A DNA stretch of 64,000 nucleotides from NCBI GenBank assembly GCA_016714565.1, contig JADKDM010000015.1:1-64000 (forward strand), read 5' to 3'. The position numbers and the translations under genes are program-made. The notes below the pieces were generated by a model, which was not told the DNA's origin, searched no databases, and worked only from the letters and a program-made list of their open reading frames with translations. The DNA is from Candidatus Villigracilis propinquus. Lineage in GTDB: Bacteria > Chloroflexota > Anaerolineae > Anaerolineales > Villigracilaceae. Positions 41,801 to 49,023 of the stretch are shown here, piece after piece (position 1 is the first letter of the stretch; every line of letters begins with the position of its first letter).

Positions 41801-44314
41801 TTACCGTGCTGAATCCACCATGGGCAGGAAAAGGGTTCGATAGAGCGCTTCATGTTCATCCGGGTGGCTGAACATGATAATGATCAGAGTATTAAATCCA
41901 TTCTCAGCGGCGGCAACGTCCACAGGGCGGCCATTTGACGTGGAATAATATAATTTCCAGGTCAGTCCGTTCGCATCCCGCACCCCCGCTTCTGCAGGAG
42001 CATTGTCCAATCCGCGGTAGCCGTACGCGCTGGAGGAGAAATAATCCTTCAACTCCTGTATGGTGACGGTATCGCTGAAGACACCAACCTGCGTAATATC
42101 GAAGGGGGAGGAATAGCGTACAAAGAATCCTTCGTCATAATACCAGTCTGCCGGTATATCAACCGTCACCCCGGATGCACTTTTCGTGATGAGTTCAATG
42201 GCTGGCTCGCCAGTGTATGGGACAAGGAATTCAACTTCCTTTATTTTGTTCAGGCAGGTCCGGTCTGGTTCGACAGCGGGGTTCTTGATAAAGTCCAATG
42301 CGATCTGCATGGCGCATCCGCTGGAGTCGCTGCCGGTAGGCACATGCCCCATATTCGGGAATTCAAAATAAAAACTATTCGATAGGTCTTCCCCGATCTG
42401 TTTTCCATAAAATGGAGGGGTAGCCGGGTCATACGCGCCTTCGATGATCAGGCTGGGAATATCGCTGACGACCGCCTCTTTCTCGCCGAGGTCTGGTCCG
42501 GTTACTCCCCAGGCTTTGCATGCATCGAACATTTTGACAAAATCCCCATAAAACGGACGCCACATCACATCGTTTACATTGATCTTTTCAGTTGTTGCCT
42601 GAAGTTCTTCCTGCGTGGTGGCAAGCACATGCTCGCGGCACATCATGGAAACGTACAAGCCGGGAGTGATGCCGTCAAACGCATAAGGCAGGGAGTATTG
42701 CGCGGCAGTCAGCGTGGAATAATCTTTTGCCTTTACACGGTAAATGGTTTGGGGGGCCGTGTTTATCAGGTCGGAGCTTTTTTCCAGCCCCATGATAACG
42801 GATAGCAAATAGTATCCATCCACAGTTTCAGTGACAGTGCCCATCGGGTAGGCGGAGGTTGATAATGTGACGGGGTTGGCGTCCAATTCCTTCACCAGTT
42901 CCCAGAAGACATTCTCAAGGTCTGGATACGCGCGATTGCATTCGGGGTTGGCCGCGCAGGATGTAAATAATTTGGACAAGGCGGAATCAACAGCATTTGG
43001 ATACTCGTTCAGAGCATTCGACTCTATGGGAACAACCGAATCCAAAATGGACGACCGCACGATCTCGGGGTGATTGCGCATGGTCACGAGCGCAAGACGG
43101 GTTCCGTAGGATGCGCCATATAGATTGACTTTTTCATACCCCAATAATTTGACGATGTCCCGCAGATCCGCCGCGGACTCAACCGTGGAATAGGCACTCA
43201 GGTCAACACCATTTGCCAGCAAGAGTCCGTTGCAGGAGAGCAGGGCGTTTTTATAAACATACTCGTGTGATTCAGGGTCGATCATTCCATACATATCCTG
43301 ACGATACACTTTGTCCAGTTCATCGCATTTCAGTGCAGGCTCTGAAAGCCCCGTGCCGCGCTGGTCGAAGGTGATGTAATCGCGCTCGGAAATGAAAGGT
43401 TGCACCAGAACCTCGTAGGCATTGGCGCTCAATCTAACAGCCTCGCCGCCCGGGCCGCCTTGTAGGAACATGACCGGATCAGGCTCAGGGTGGATGCTCG
43501 TGCTGTGAAAAACCGCCACGGCTAGTTTGATGGTGTCGGTTGAGTTGGCAGTCCGATTCTCAGGGACGATTGCATAGCCACAAGTTACTTTTACGTTATC
43601 GGGCGTGTCAAATAGACAGGGCGCTTCTTCGTAAAGAGGCGTATACGCAACTGTGGGGAGCGGAGTGGGTAGCTGCGTTGGCGGCAACTGGGTGCTGGTA
43701 CTGGTTACAGTCGGTGCCTGCCGTGTGGGGGAGGGTGAAGTTTGAATCTGCGGGGCAGATGACACGGGCCGCAGAAATGAGCCGTTAAGCATGACAATGG
43801 TTGCAATGAATGTACATATCAGAATCACCACACCGGCAACAGCAGACCCGATAAGGATCAACCTGTCTTTTTTCTTTTTTGCGGCAGCTGCCTGTTTGGC
43901 AGATTCTTTTTCTTCTTCCACTGCCTCGGCAGGTTCATCGGGTTCCTGTTCCTCTTCGTATGAAATGAAGGGAGGAGCGGAACGAAACGCCTGCTCGGAT
44001 GCAGGCAGCGGGGTGGTGACTTGCTCGCTGCGCGGCGAAGGCGGGGTAAATGCCTGAGGGGTGGGAACAGCTGGCAGCGGGGAATGAAGCGCGAGTTGTT
44101 TTTTTGCGTCGGGATTGTTGGGGTTGATGCTGAGAACTTGTCGAAAACAATACTGGCGTTGTTCTGCTGTGGAGACGCTCATCCCAAGCAGATACCATCC
44201 CCGCTCTGATTTTGGGTATTCCTTGACGAGTTGCGAGAGAATCGAGGAGGCCTTTTGTCGGTCGCCTGATTTGAAGGCAGTGATTCCCGCTAGAATATAC
44301 TCTTGTTCTGTCAC
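41801..44314 (-). CDS. TPR-membrane anchor-alpha/beta hydrolase fusion (S33 tripeptidyl aminopeptidase-like)
   Basis: An 837-aa fusion. Residues 1-80 are a TPR-like cytoplasmic domain (KSGDRQKASSILSQLVKEYP). A Pro-rich and acidic linker follows, then one helix near residues 150-172 (LIGSAVAGVVILICTFIAT) and a Thr/Pro stalk. The large extracytoplasmic alpha/beta hydrolase domain has an oxyanion loop (MFLQGGPGGEAV), a nucleophile elbow (LYGASYGTRLAL), an acid (EGAYDPATPP) and a histidine (NMGHVP). A further beta-rich domain at the end (PADWYYDEGFFVRYSSPF) resembles surface lipoprotein modules. Secreted peptidase activity towards short peptides is inferred from the family. Confidence 0.82.
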   Translation of the reverse strand: MTEQEYILAGITAFKSGDRQKASSILSQLVKEYPKSERGWYLLGMSVSTAEQRQYCFRQVLSINPNNPDAKKQLALHSPLPAVPTPQAFTPPSPRSEQVTTPLPASEQAFRSAPPFISYEEEQEPDEPAEAVEEEKESAKQAAAAKKKKDRLILIGSAVAGVVILICTFIATIVMLNGSFLRPVSSAPQIQTSPSPTRQAPTVTSTSTQLPPTQLPTPLPTVAYTPLYEEAPCLFDTPDNVKVTCGYAIVPENRTANSTDTIKLAVAVFHSTSIHPEPDPVMFLQGGPGGEAVRLSANAYEVLVQPFISERDYITFDQRGTGLSEPALKCDELDKVYRQDMYGMIDPESHEYVYKNALLSCNGLLLANGVDLSAYSTVESAADLRDIVKLLGYEKVNLYGASYGTRLALVTMRNHPEIVRSSILDSVVPIESNALNEYPNAVDSALSKLFTSCAANPECNRAYPDLENVFWELVKELDANPVTLSTSAYPMGTVTETVDGYYLLSVIMGLEKSSDLINTAPQTIYRVKAKDYSTLTAAQYSLPYAFDGITPGLYVSMMCREHVLATTQEELQATTEKINVNDVMWRPFYGDFVKMFDACKAWGVTGPDLGEKEAVVSDIPSLIIEGAYDPATPPFYGKQIGEDLSNSFYFEFPNMGHVPTGSDSSGCAMQIALDFIKNPAVEPDRTCLNKIKEVEFLVPYTGEPAIELITKSASGVTVDIPADWYYDEGFFVRYSSPFDITQVGVFSDTVTIQELKDYFSSSAYGYRGLDNAPAEAGVRDANGLTWKLYYSTSNGRPVDVAAAENGFNTLIIIMFSHPDEHEALYRTLFLPMVDSAR

Positions 44315-44333
44315 GGAACTATCCTGAAAACAA

Positions 44334-44361
44334 AATGGAGCCGATTTCTCTCGGCTCCATT
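44334..44361 (-). terminator. Intrinsic terminator after trxA
   Basis: AATGGAGCCGA and TCGGCTCCATT arms around six bases. On the minus strand it is followed by TTGTTTTC, 18 bases after the thioredoxin stop. Confidence 0.88.
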
Positions 44362-44378
44362 ATACAGCAAACATTAAA

Positions 44379-44702
44379 TTAGACGTGCGGTGTCACTTTG
44401 GCTGACAGTTTTTCCTTTGGCTGGAACCCGGTCATGCGTTCCTTGATCTCGCCGCCTTTGAAGAGCATCAGGGTGGGGATGCCCATGACGCCGTACTGCA
44501 TCATGATGTTGGGATTTTGGTCCGCATCCAGCTTGACGACCTTGACCTTGCCTTCCCATTCGCCTGCGAGCTGCTTGACGATGGGTTCGATCATTTTGCA
44601 GGGTTGGCACCAGGTGGCGGTGAAATCCACAAGGACGGGTAGTTCTGCGCCGATCACCTCATCCTGAAAGTCTGTTTCTGTTACATATTTTAGTTCGGTC
44701 AT
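44379..44702 (-). CDS. trxA: Thioredoxin with a WCQPC active site
   Basis: A 107-aa thioredoxin that reduces protein disulfides in the cytoplasm. Active site: FTATWCQPCKMIEPI. The second position of the CxxC loop is Gln instead of the classic Gly (WCGPC), which in other proteins shifts the redox potential. The cis-Pro loop is GIPTLMLFKGGE, and the central Asp of the fold is kept (LDADQNP). Length is normal. The gene is monocistronic, with a terminator. Confidence 0.92.
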   Translation of the reverse strand: MTELKYVTETDFQDEVIGAELPVLVDFTATWCQPCKMIEPIVKQLAGEWEGKVKVVKLDADQNPNIMMQYGVMGIPTLMLFKGGEIKERMTGFQPKEKLSAKVTPHV

Positions 44703-44748
44703 TTTTGCCTCCAGTGTGATAGATGTTGTCTCAATTCGCTTTATTACG

Positions 44749-44777
44749 TTGACGCCAGTATTTTGCCGTGATAGAAT
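44749..44777 (+). promoter_or_regulatory. Promoter of the tRNA-Lys gene
   Basis: TTGACG and TAGAAT with a 17-base spacer, 40 bases before the tRNA. Confidence 0.75.
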
Positions 44778-44817
44778 GCAATCCGCTTTACCGCTTGATG
44801 CGGCACTTTGTAGAAAT

Positions 44818-44889
44818 GGGCGCGTAGCTCAATGGCAGAGCAGCGGCCTTTTAAGCCGTTTGTTGAGGGTTCGAGCCCCTCCGCGCTCA
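44818..44889 (+). tRNA. tRNA-Lys (anticodon TTT)
   Basis: Full cloverleaf. Acceptor GGGCGCG/CGCGCTC (one G-T pair), D stem GCTC/GAGC, anticodon stem GCGGC/GCCGT with loop CTTTTAA (anticodon TTT), variable loop TTGTT, T stem GAGGG/CCCTC with TTCGAGC. The 3' CCA is not encoded. TTT decodes AAA and AAG (lysine). Confidence 0.96.
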
Positions 44890-44898
44890 CAAGAAGGT

Positions 44899-44923
44899 CT
44901 TCCATATTTGGAAGGCTTTTTTT
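44899..44923 (+). terminator. Terminator of the tRNA-Lys gene
   Basis: CTTCCA and TGGAAG arms around four bases, then a run of seven T. Confidence 0.88.
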
Positions 44924-44969
44924 GTTAAGGGTCTCCACAGGGGGGATGATATTCGAGCCCTACGAACTC

Positions 44970-45001
44970 AAAAAAGCATCCCGAAAAAAGGATGCTTTTT
45001 T
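44970..45001. terminator. Bidirectional intrinsic terminator
   Basis: AAAAAAGCATCC and GGATGCTTTTTT arms around eight bases, just after the stop of the HEAT-repeat gene on the minus strand. Confidence 0.92.
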
Positions 45002-45002
45002 G

Positions 45003-46010
45003 TTACTTATCTTCTTCCTCATCATCCAATTCTTCAACCTCATCCAAATCTTCCAGATCATCTTCGTCTAATGACAGGAGATCGAATTTATCCAGCTCCT
45101 CATGAAAGTCCAGGTTTTCAAGGGCGTCTTCGAGGAAGGCTATGAGGTCTTCGTCTTCGGTGTTCTCGATCAGGTTGACGATGTAGATGCGCGCATCCTC
45201 GCCGCCGATCTGCGAGAGTGACCAGATGGCCGCGGAGATGACATCGTCGTCCTCTTCTTCATCTTCGAGCATTTGCAGCATGATGGGAGCGGCGGCTTCA
45301 ATGTTGAGTTCGCCTGCGGCTTCGGCAGCGGCAAAACGGATGCGTGGATCTTCTTCCAACAGCTTGCTGACCACATCATTATTCCAACGGCTGTCGTGGG
45401 AACGTCCCATGGCGCGCAGGGCGCTGGCGATCCAGCCTGGGTCTGCGCGTTGGAAGGCGGTCTCGATGATATTGACCATTTCATCGCGTGAGGAATAGCC
45501 AAGGGACTCGAGTGCGCGTTTTCGTAGCGCAGGGTTATCTTCGCTGCGGATAACAGTGATGAGCGCATCTTCGATCTTGTTTTTCAGGTCTGTATCCAAC
45601 TCGTCCAATTCGGCGAGCAGGACAAATTCTCCGAGCAGCTGCGCGGCTTCCATGCGCGGAGCGAGGACTTCGTCGGTGAGGAGAATGCTTGTTAATGTGC
45701 TGGCAAGCCTCGGGTCGTTTGATTCGGCGAGCAGTCCAATTGCAGCGGCGCGGACATCCGCATCCGCATCCGTCAAAAGAGCCCTGCCGATATCTTCGTA
45801 ATTAACGATGTTGTCTGTGTCGAGGTTCTTTAAAAGTTCACTGAGCAGGAGTAGTTTGCGTTCCTGTTTAACGCTGGACCATACATCCATGAACAGACGC
45901 AGAGATTTTGGGTCCAGGTCGGAATAAAGCTGGAGGTGACTTTGCGGGATGTCCTTTTTAGAATCCAGCAGATGATCGAGTACGGATTGAAAGGAAAGAG
46001 TTTCGGCCAT
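45003..46010 (-). CDS. HEAT-repeat protein with acidic tail
   Basis: A 335-aa soluble protein made mostly of HEAT/PBS-lyase-like helical pairs, for example DADVRAAAIGLLAESNDPRL, NPALRKRALESLGYSSRDEM and DPRIRFAAAEAAGELNIEAA. The last 70 residues are very acidic (EDDLEDLDEVEELDDEEEDK). It is a scaffold-type protein without catalytic residues. It starts 4 bases after the stop of the RseP-like protease gene, so both are co-transcribed; a joint role in membrane-protein control is only a guess. Confidence 0.85.
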   Translation of the reverse strand: MAETLSFQSVLDHLLDSKKDIPQSHLQLYSDLDPKSLRLFMDVWSSVKQERKLLLLSELLKNLDTDNIVNYEDIGRALLTDADADVRAAAIGLLAESNDPRLASTLTSILLTDEVLAPRMEAAQLLGEFVLLAELDELDTDLKNKIEDALITVIRSEDNPALRKRALESLGYSSRDEMVNIIETAFQRADPGWIASALRAMGRSHDSRWNNDVVSKLLEEDPRIRFAAAEAAGELNIEAAAPIMLQMLEDEEEDDDVISAAIWSLSQIGGEDARIYIVNLIENTEDEDLIAFLEDALENLDFHEELDKFDLLSLDEDDLEDLDEVEELDDEEEDK

Positions 46011-46013
46011 ATT

Positions 46014-47132
46014 TTAGGGGATGGGGATTTGGGCGGGGTTGACGAAGTCCATCACGTTGACGAACAACATGAGGCTGATGAGCAGGAGCATGGCAATTCC
46101 GTTGACGGTGTTTTCCCATTCCATGGGAACACGTTTGCGGAAGAGGATCTCGGGCAGCGTGAAAAGAATGCGCCCGCCATCAAGAGCGGGGATGGGGAAG
46201 AGGTTCATCACACCGAGGGAAATGCTTAACATGCCGATCAGGTTGAGGGTCCAATTGGTGGGGCGCGGAGTGCTGGCGGCGCTGGTTGTTTGGGCGGCGG
46301 CAACTTCCTGACGGCTGGTGACATCTTCTTCAACGGCCACATCGAACATATCAAAGATTCCTTTGAAGCCGATAAAACGAGCTTCTTCAGGGGCTATTAC
46401 GCCTTGAATAAGCGCAACAGGAAGGTAGACGATGGTAGCGGCTTGCAAGCCCGTGATCGTGAACCCGCCTGAAACGCTTTCAACAAATGTTGCGGGGCGG
46501 GTTGGGTATCCGAGGGCTACGCCCAGCGCGCCTTCGCTTTTTGTTCTGCTTGAAAGCGGCGTGGCAACAATGGTGACCTCTTTGCCGCCGCGGTCGATCA
46601 ACAACTCAACTGGCTTATCGAGGTTGGCTTGAATGATGGCAATGGCTGGCTGTATGTCAGTTACCTTCTCACCGTTGATGGCAAGCAAAATATCGCCAGA
46701 TTGAACTTCTGCCTGTTGGGCGGGTGAATTCGGCGAGATGGATTCGATCTTGATCGAGCCAGGTACCGCCATGCCTTCCGATGCGATCAAAAATGAAAAC
46801 ACGATCACAGCGGTGATGAGGTTCATCAACGGGCCGGCGAACAAAACCACCAAACGCTTCCACGGGTTGGCAGCAGCCAGCCCGCCGGGGATGTTGGGGT
46901 CATTCTCGCCTTTGGGGCGAATGAAGCCGCCAAGCGGCAGCGCGTGAATTGTGAATTCTGTTCCCTGCCAGGTAAAGAGCGTGACAAGTTTTTTGGACGG
47001 AAGACCGAATCCAAATTCCTCCACCTCCACCCCCACGGCGCGCGCAGCAATAAAATGTCCCAACTCGTGTACAAAGATCATCCCGCCTAACGCGAGGATG
47101 AAAACAATCAACGTAACAAAACCAGATACCAT
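46014..47132 (-). CDS. rseP: RIP metalloprotease, RseP/site-2 protease family (M50)
   Basis: A 372-aa intramembrane zinc protease. The active site HELGH (His22, Glu23, His26) lies in the first helix and the third ligand in the LDG motif of NLFPIPALDGGRILFTLPE. One PDZ domain lies between (about residues 118-190, IKIESISPNSPAQQAEVQSG). A segment of about 60 residues after helix 2 (VEEDVTSRQEVAAAQTTSAA) is an insert. Such proteases cleave anti-sigma factors or signal-peptide remnants. The start has no ATG alternatives. It is followed by the HEAT gene. Confidence 0.93.
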   Translation of the reverse strand: MVSGFVTLIVFILALGGMIFVHELGHFIAARAVGVEVEEFGFGLPSKKLVTLFTWQGTEFTIHALPLGGFIRPKGENDPNIPGGLAAANPWKRLVVLFAGPLMNLITAVIVFSFLIASEGMAVPGSIKIESISPNSPAQQAEVQSGDILLAINGEKVTDIQPAIAIIQANLDKPVELLIDRGGKEVTIVATPLSSRTKSEGALGVALGYPTRPATFVESVSGGFTITGLQAATIVYLPVALIQGVIAPEEARFIGFKGIFDMFDVAVEEDVTSRQEVAAAQTTSAASTPRPTNWTLNLIGMLSISLGVMNLFPIPALDGGRILFTLPEILFRKRVPMEWENTVNGIAMLLLISLMLFVNVMDFVNPAQIPIP

Positions 47133-47259
47133 TTTATATTCCTTTGTCTAATTTGAGCGACGAGGCGGATTATATCTTCAATTGGATGGGACATAGTTAA
47201 AGTTTTATTAGATAAATTGCCCCGCTTCATACTTAACTGACAATTGGCGCTGTTTCGAG

Positions 47260-47309
47260 GGGCATTTTCCACGTTTGAGTGCGTCGCACCTGACGGGTGA
47301 AAAATGCCC
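47260..47309. repeat. Inverted repeat in the 240-base gap before rseP
   Basis: GGGCATTTT and AAAATGCCC arms (extended by CCAC/GTG with one mismatch) around a 30-base loop. It lies downstream of no gene on the plus strand and upstream of rseP; the rest of 47133-47372 holds no supported gene. Confidence 0.45.
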
Positions 47310-47372
47310 ATAAAAGGACATTATCTGAACGATTGGATTTATCCCCACGAGTCAGGGGCAACGCACCCAGAC

Positions 47373-48338
47373 TCACACCACCTTCGCTGCGCCGCCGACC
47401 CCAGCCACGAGCACATCGCTCACGCCAGGGATTTTGCGCAAACGCTTCTCCACCTCTTTGGCAGAATCCCCCAAACAGATTACATGCACATTTGCACCCG
47501 CATCCACAGTGTAACCCACGGGAAGTCCGCTGGCACGCCACTCGCGCACCTGATGGAATATCTCCACCGTGGCCGACTGCCAGTACATCAACGGGGGATT
47601 GGATGTCATCATCACCGAATGCATGATGTCTGAATCGTGTTCGATGATATTTGCAAAGGCCTCGAAATCTTTTTTGAGGATCGCATTACGACAAATTTCA
47701 ATACGGCGCGGAGCATCTGTCACGCGCGCGTTTTGCAGTGGACTCGTCCCGGCAATGGCGTGGCCTTCGGTGGAGCCTGTCTTTTTGTGAGAAGAACTGA
47801 CGATGGCGACGCAATCCACCAGATTCCAATGATCCGCTGGCGCGATGGAGAAGGCGTAGGAATCAGCTTCATCTTTACCCATCTGCCACTCCACAAACCC
47901 CGCCGGGATGGAGCGGGACGCGGACCCCGATCCACGCCGCGCAAGGACAGATAACTGCGCTTCGGACAGAGTCAAGCCTGCGGCGCGGGAAGAAGCGAGT
48001 GCCAACGCCGCGAACGCCGCTGCCGAAGAGGCGATCCCTGCCCCTGCGGGGAAATTGTTCTCGCTGGTCACTTCTGCTCTTTCATTTATGTTCGCCATCT
48101 TCCGCACAAGATCAAGAATGTAGGACACACGGTCAAGTCCCTTGCCTGTCACTTCTTGTTTGTTGATCGAGAGCGAGTCGCGCTTCGTGGAATTAAATGA
48201 AACCGTCGTGCGTGTAAAGAGTCCATCGAGGTTCATCGAGATGGAACCGTTGACGGGAAGCCGCAAAGCGTTGTCACGATTTCCCCAGTATTTAATGAAA
48301 GCGATATTCGGGTGGGCGAGGGCAGTGGCGGTGATCAT
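47373..48338 (-). CDS. Mevalonate-pathway decarboxylase (diphosphomevalonate or phosphomevalonate decarboxylase)
   Basis: A 321-aa GHMP-fold enzyme that uses ATP to decarboxylate (di)phosphomevalonate for isopentenyl units. Motifs: NIAFIKYWGNRDNALRLPVN, PAGAGIASSAAAFAALALAS (ATP loop), RRGSGSASRSIPAGFVEW and YTVDAGANVHVICLG with the catalytic Asp. In Chloroflexota such as Roseiflexus, relatives act on phosphomevalonate with a separate isopentenyl phosphate kinase (known from the literature), so substrate cannot be settled from sequence. No other pathway gene is nearby. Confidence 0.88.
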   Translation of the reverse strand: MITATALAHPNIAFIKYWGNRDNALRLPVNGSISMNLDGLFTRTTVSFNSTKRDSLSINKQEVTGKGLDRVSYILDLVRKMANINERAEVTSENNFPAGAGIASSAAAFAALALASSRAAGLTLSEAQLSVLARRGSGSASRSIPAGFVEWQMGKDEADSYAFSIAPADHWNLVDCVAIVSSSHKKTGSTEGHAIAGTSPLQNARVTDAPRRIEICRNAILKKDFEAFANIIEHDSDIMHSVMMTSNPPLMYWQSATVEIFHQVREWRASGLPVGYTVDAGANVHVICLGDSAKEVEKRLRKIPGVSDVLVAGVGGAAKVV

Positions 48339-48346
48339 AGCAGGAT

Positions 48347-48459
48347 AATACCACTATCTCGGCGGGATCACACCTGCCCTGGCGGGCGGTGCCAGGGAAG
48401 ACCCACGCCGAGATAGTGGTATTTTCAAACCCTGCACTGGCAATGGGCCAGTGCAGGGC
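48347..48459. repeat. Nested hairpin block: 18-base arms, inner hairpin, and a third hairpin
   Basis: Perfect arms AATACCACTATCTCGGCG (48347-48364) and complement (48406-48423). Between them is CCCTGGC/GCCAGGG (48377-48397). CCCTGCACTGGC/GCCAGTGCAGGG follows at 48431-48459. No gene is open across it. It may be a repeat unit, an RNA structure or a terminator for the small exported protein (minus). Confidence 0.7.
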
Positions 48460-48530
48460 TGTTGACGTGTGCTTGGGAGGAGAAGAAAGGGGCGAGCCTG
48501 GCACGTCCCGATGAGCAAAACGGTGGGCTA

Positions 48531-48857
48531 CTAGCGACACAAGGCTCCAATATCATCCATCGCCTGTAATGCTGATCCCCAGGCGATGTAAGACAGGGTC
48601 GCGGAGTCAAGGTTAAGGCCGTAAGTAGCATCCACACTGCAGGCCACTGCTTTCGCTTGCGCAATATAAGAGCGGGTAGCCGAATCCACCGTGCTGGCTT
48701 CTGCCTCGGCTGCCTTAGCCCATGCGGTGTAAGAACGGGCGGCAGAGTCCACATTGGCGACGAGGGGTGCCGTAGCTTTAGCTTCTCGGACCACCACAAC
48801 AGCGACAGCTAACAGGGAAATGGCAATGAGCAGGCGAATGAAACGATTGGTATACAT
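48531..48857 (-). CDS. Small exported protein with three internal repeats, function unknown
   Basis: A 108-aa protein I do not recognise. Residues 5-27 form a membrane helix or signal (LIAISLLAVAVVVV). Three imperfect units follow: VDSAARSYTAWAKA, VDSATRSYIAQAKA and LDSATLSYIAWGSA, each with Asp-Ser-Ala and Ser-Tyr. Two Cys lie near the end. GGAG precedes the ATG by about 8 bases. It is divergent from the HTH/NB-ARC regulator and shares its upstream region with three GTGACA half-sites. Confidence 0.65.
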   Translation of the reverse strand: MYTNRFIRLLIAISLLAVAVVVVREAKATAPLVANVDSAARSYTAWAKAAEAEASTVDSATRSYIAQAKAVACSVDATYGLNLDSATLSYIAWGSALQAMDDIGALCR

Positions 48858-48954
48858 TTTGATCTCCTTTTTGTTTCAACAAGTTATAATATTTTCAGAA
48901 ACCCGAGTTGGTCTCTACTATGCCCATACTTTAGCAAATCGCCATTCTGGTTTG

Positions 48955-48982
48955 GTGACATAAAATGTCACAAAAAGTGACA
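48955..48982. promoter_or_regulatory. Three GTGACA half-sites at exact 11-base spacing
   Basis: GTGACA (48955-48960), TGTCAC (48966-48971, inverted) and GTGACA (48977-48982). Spacing of one helical turn places the sites on one DNA face, as expected of cooperative regulator binding. It lies between the divergent small protein and HTH/NB-ARC genes. Confidence 0.55.
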
Positions 48983-49023
48983 CTTATTCGTATTCTGAAG
49001 CGAACCTATTTATTTGGAAAGTG

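Noticed and set aside
44744..44938. Minus-strand frame across the tRNA-Lys gene
   Set aside because: It is antisense to a complete tRNA with promoter and terminator.
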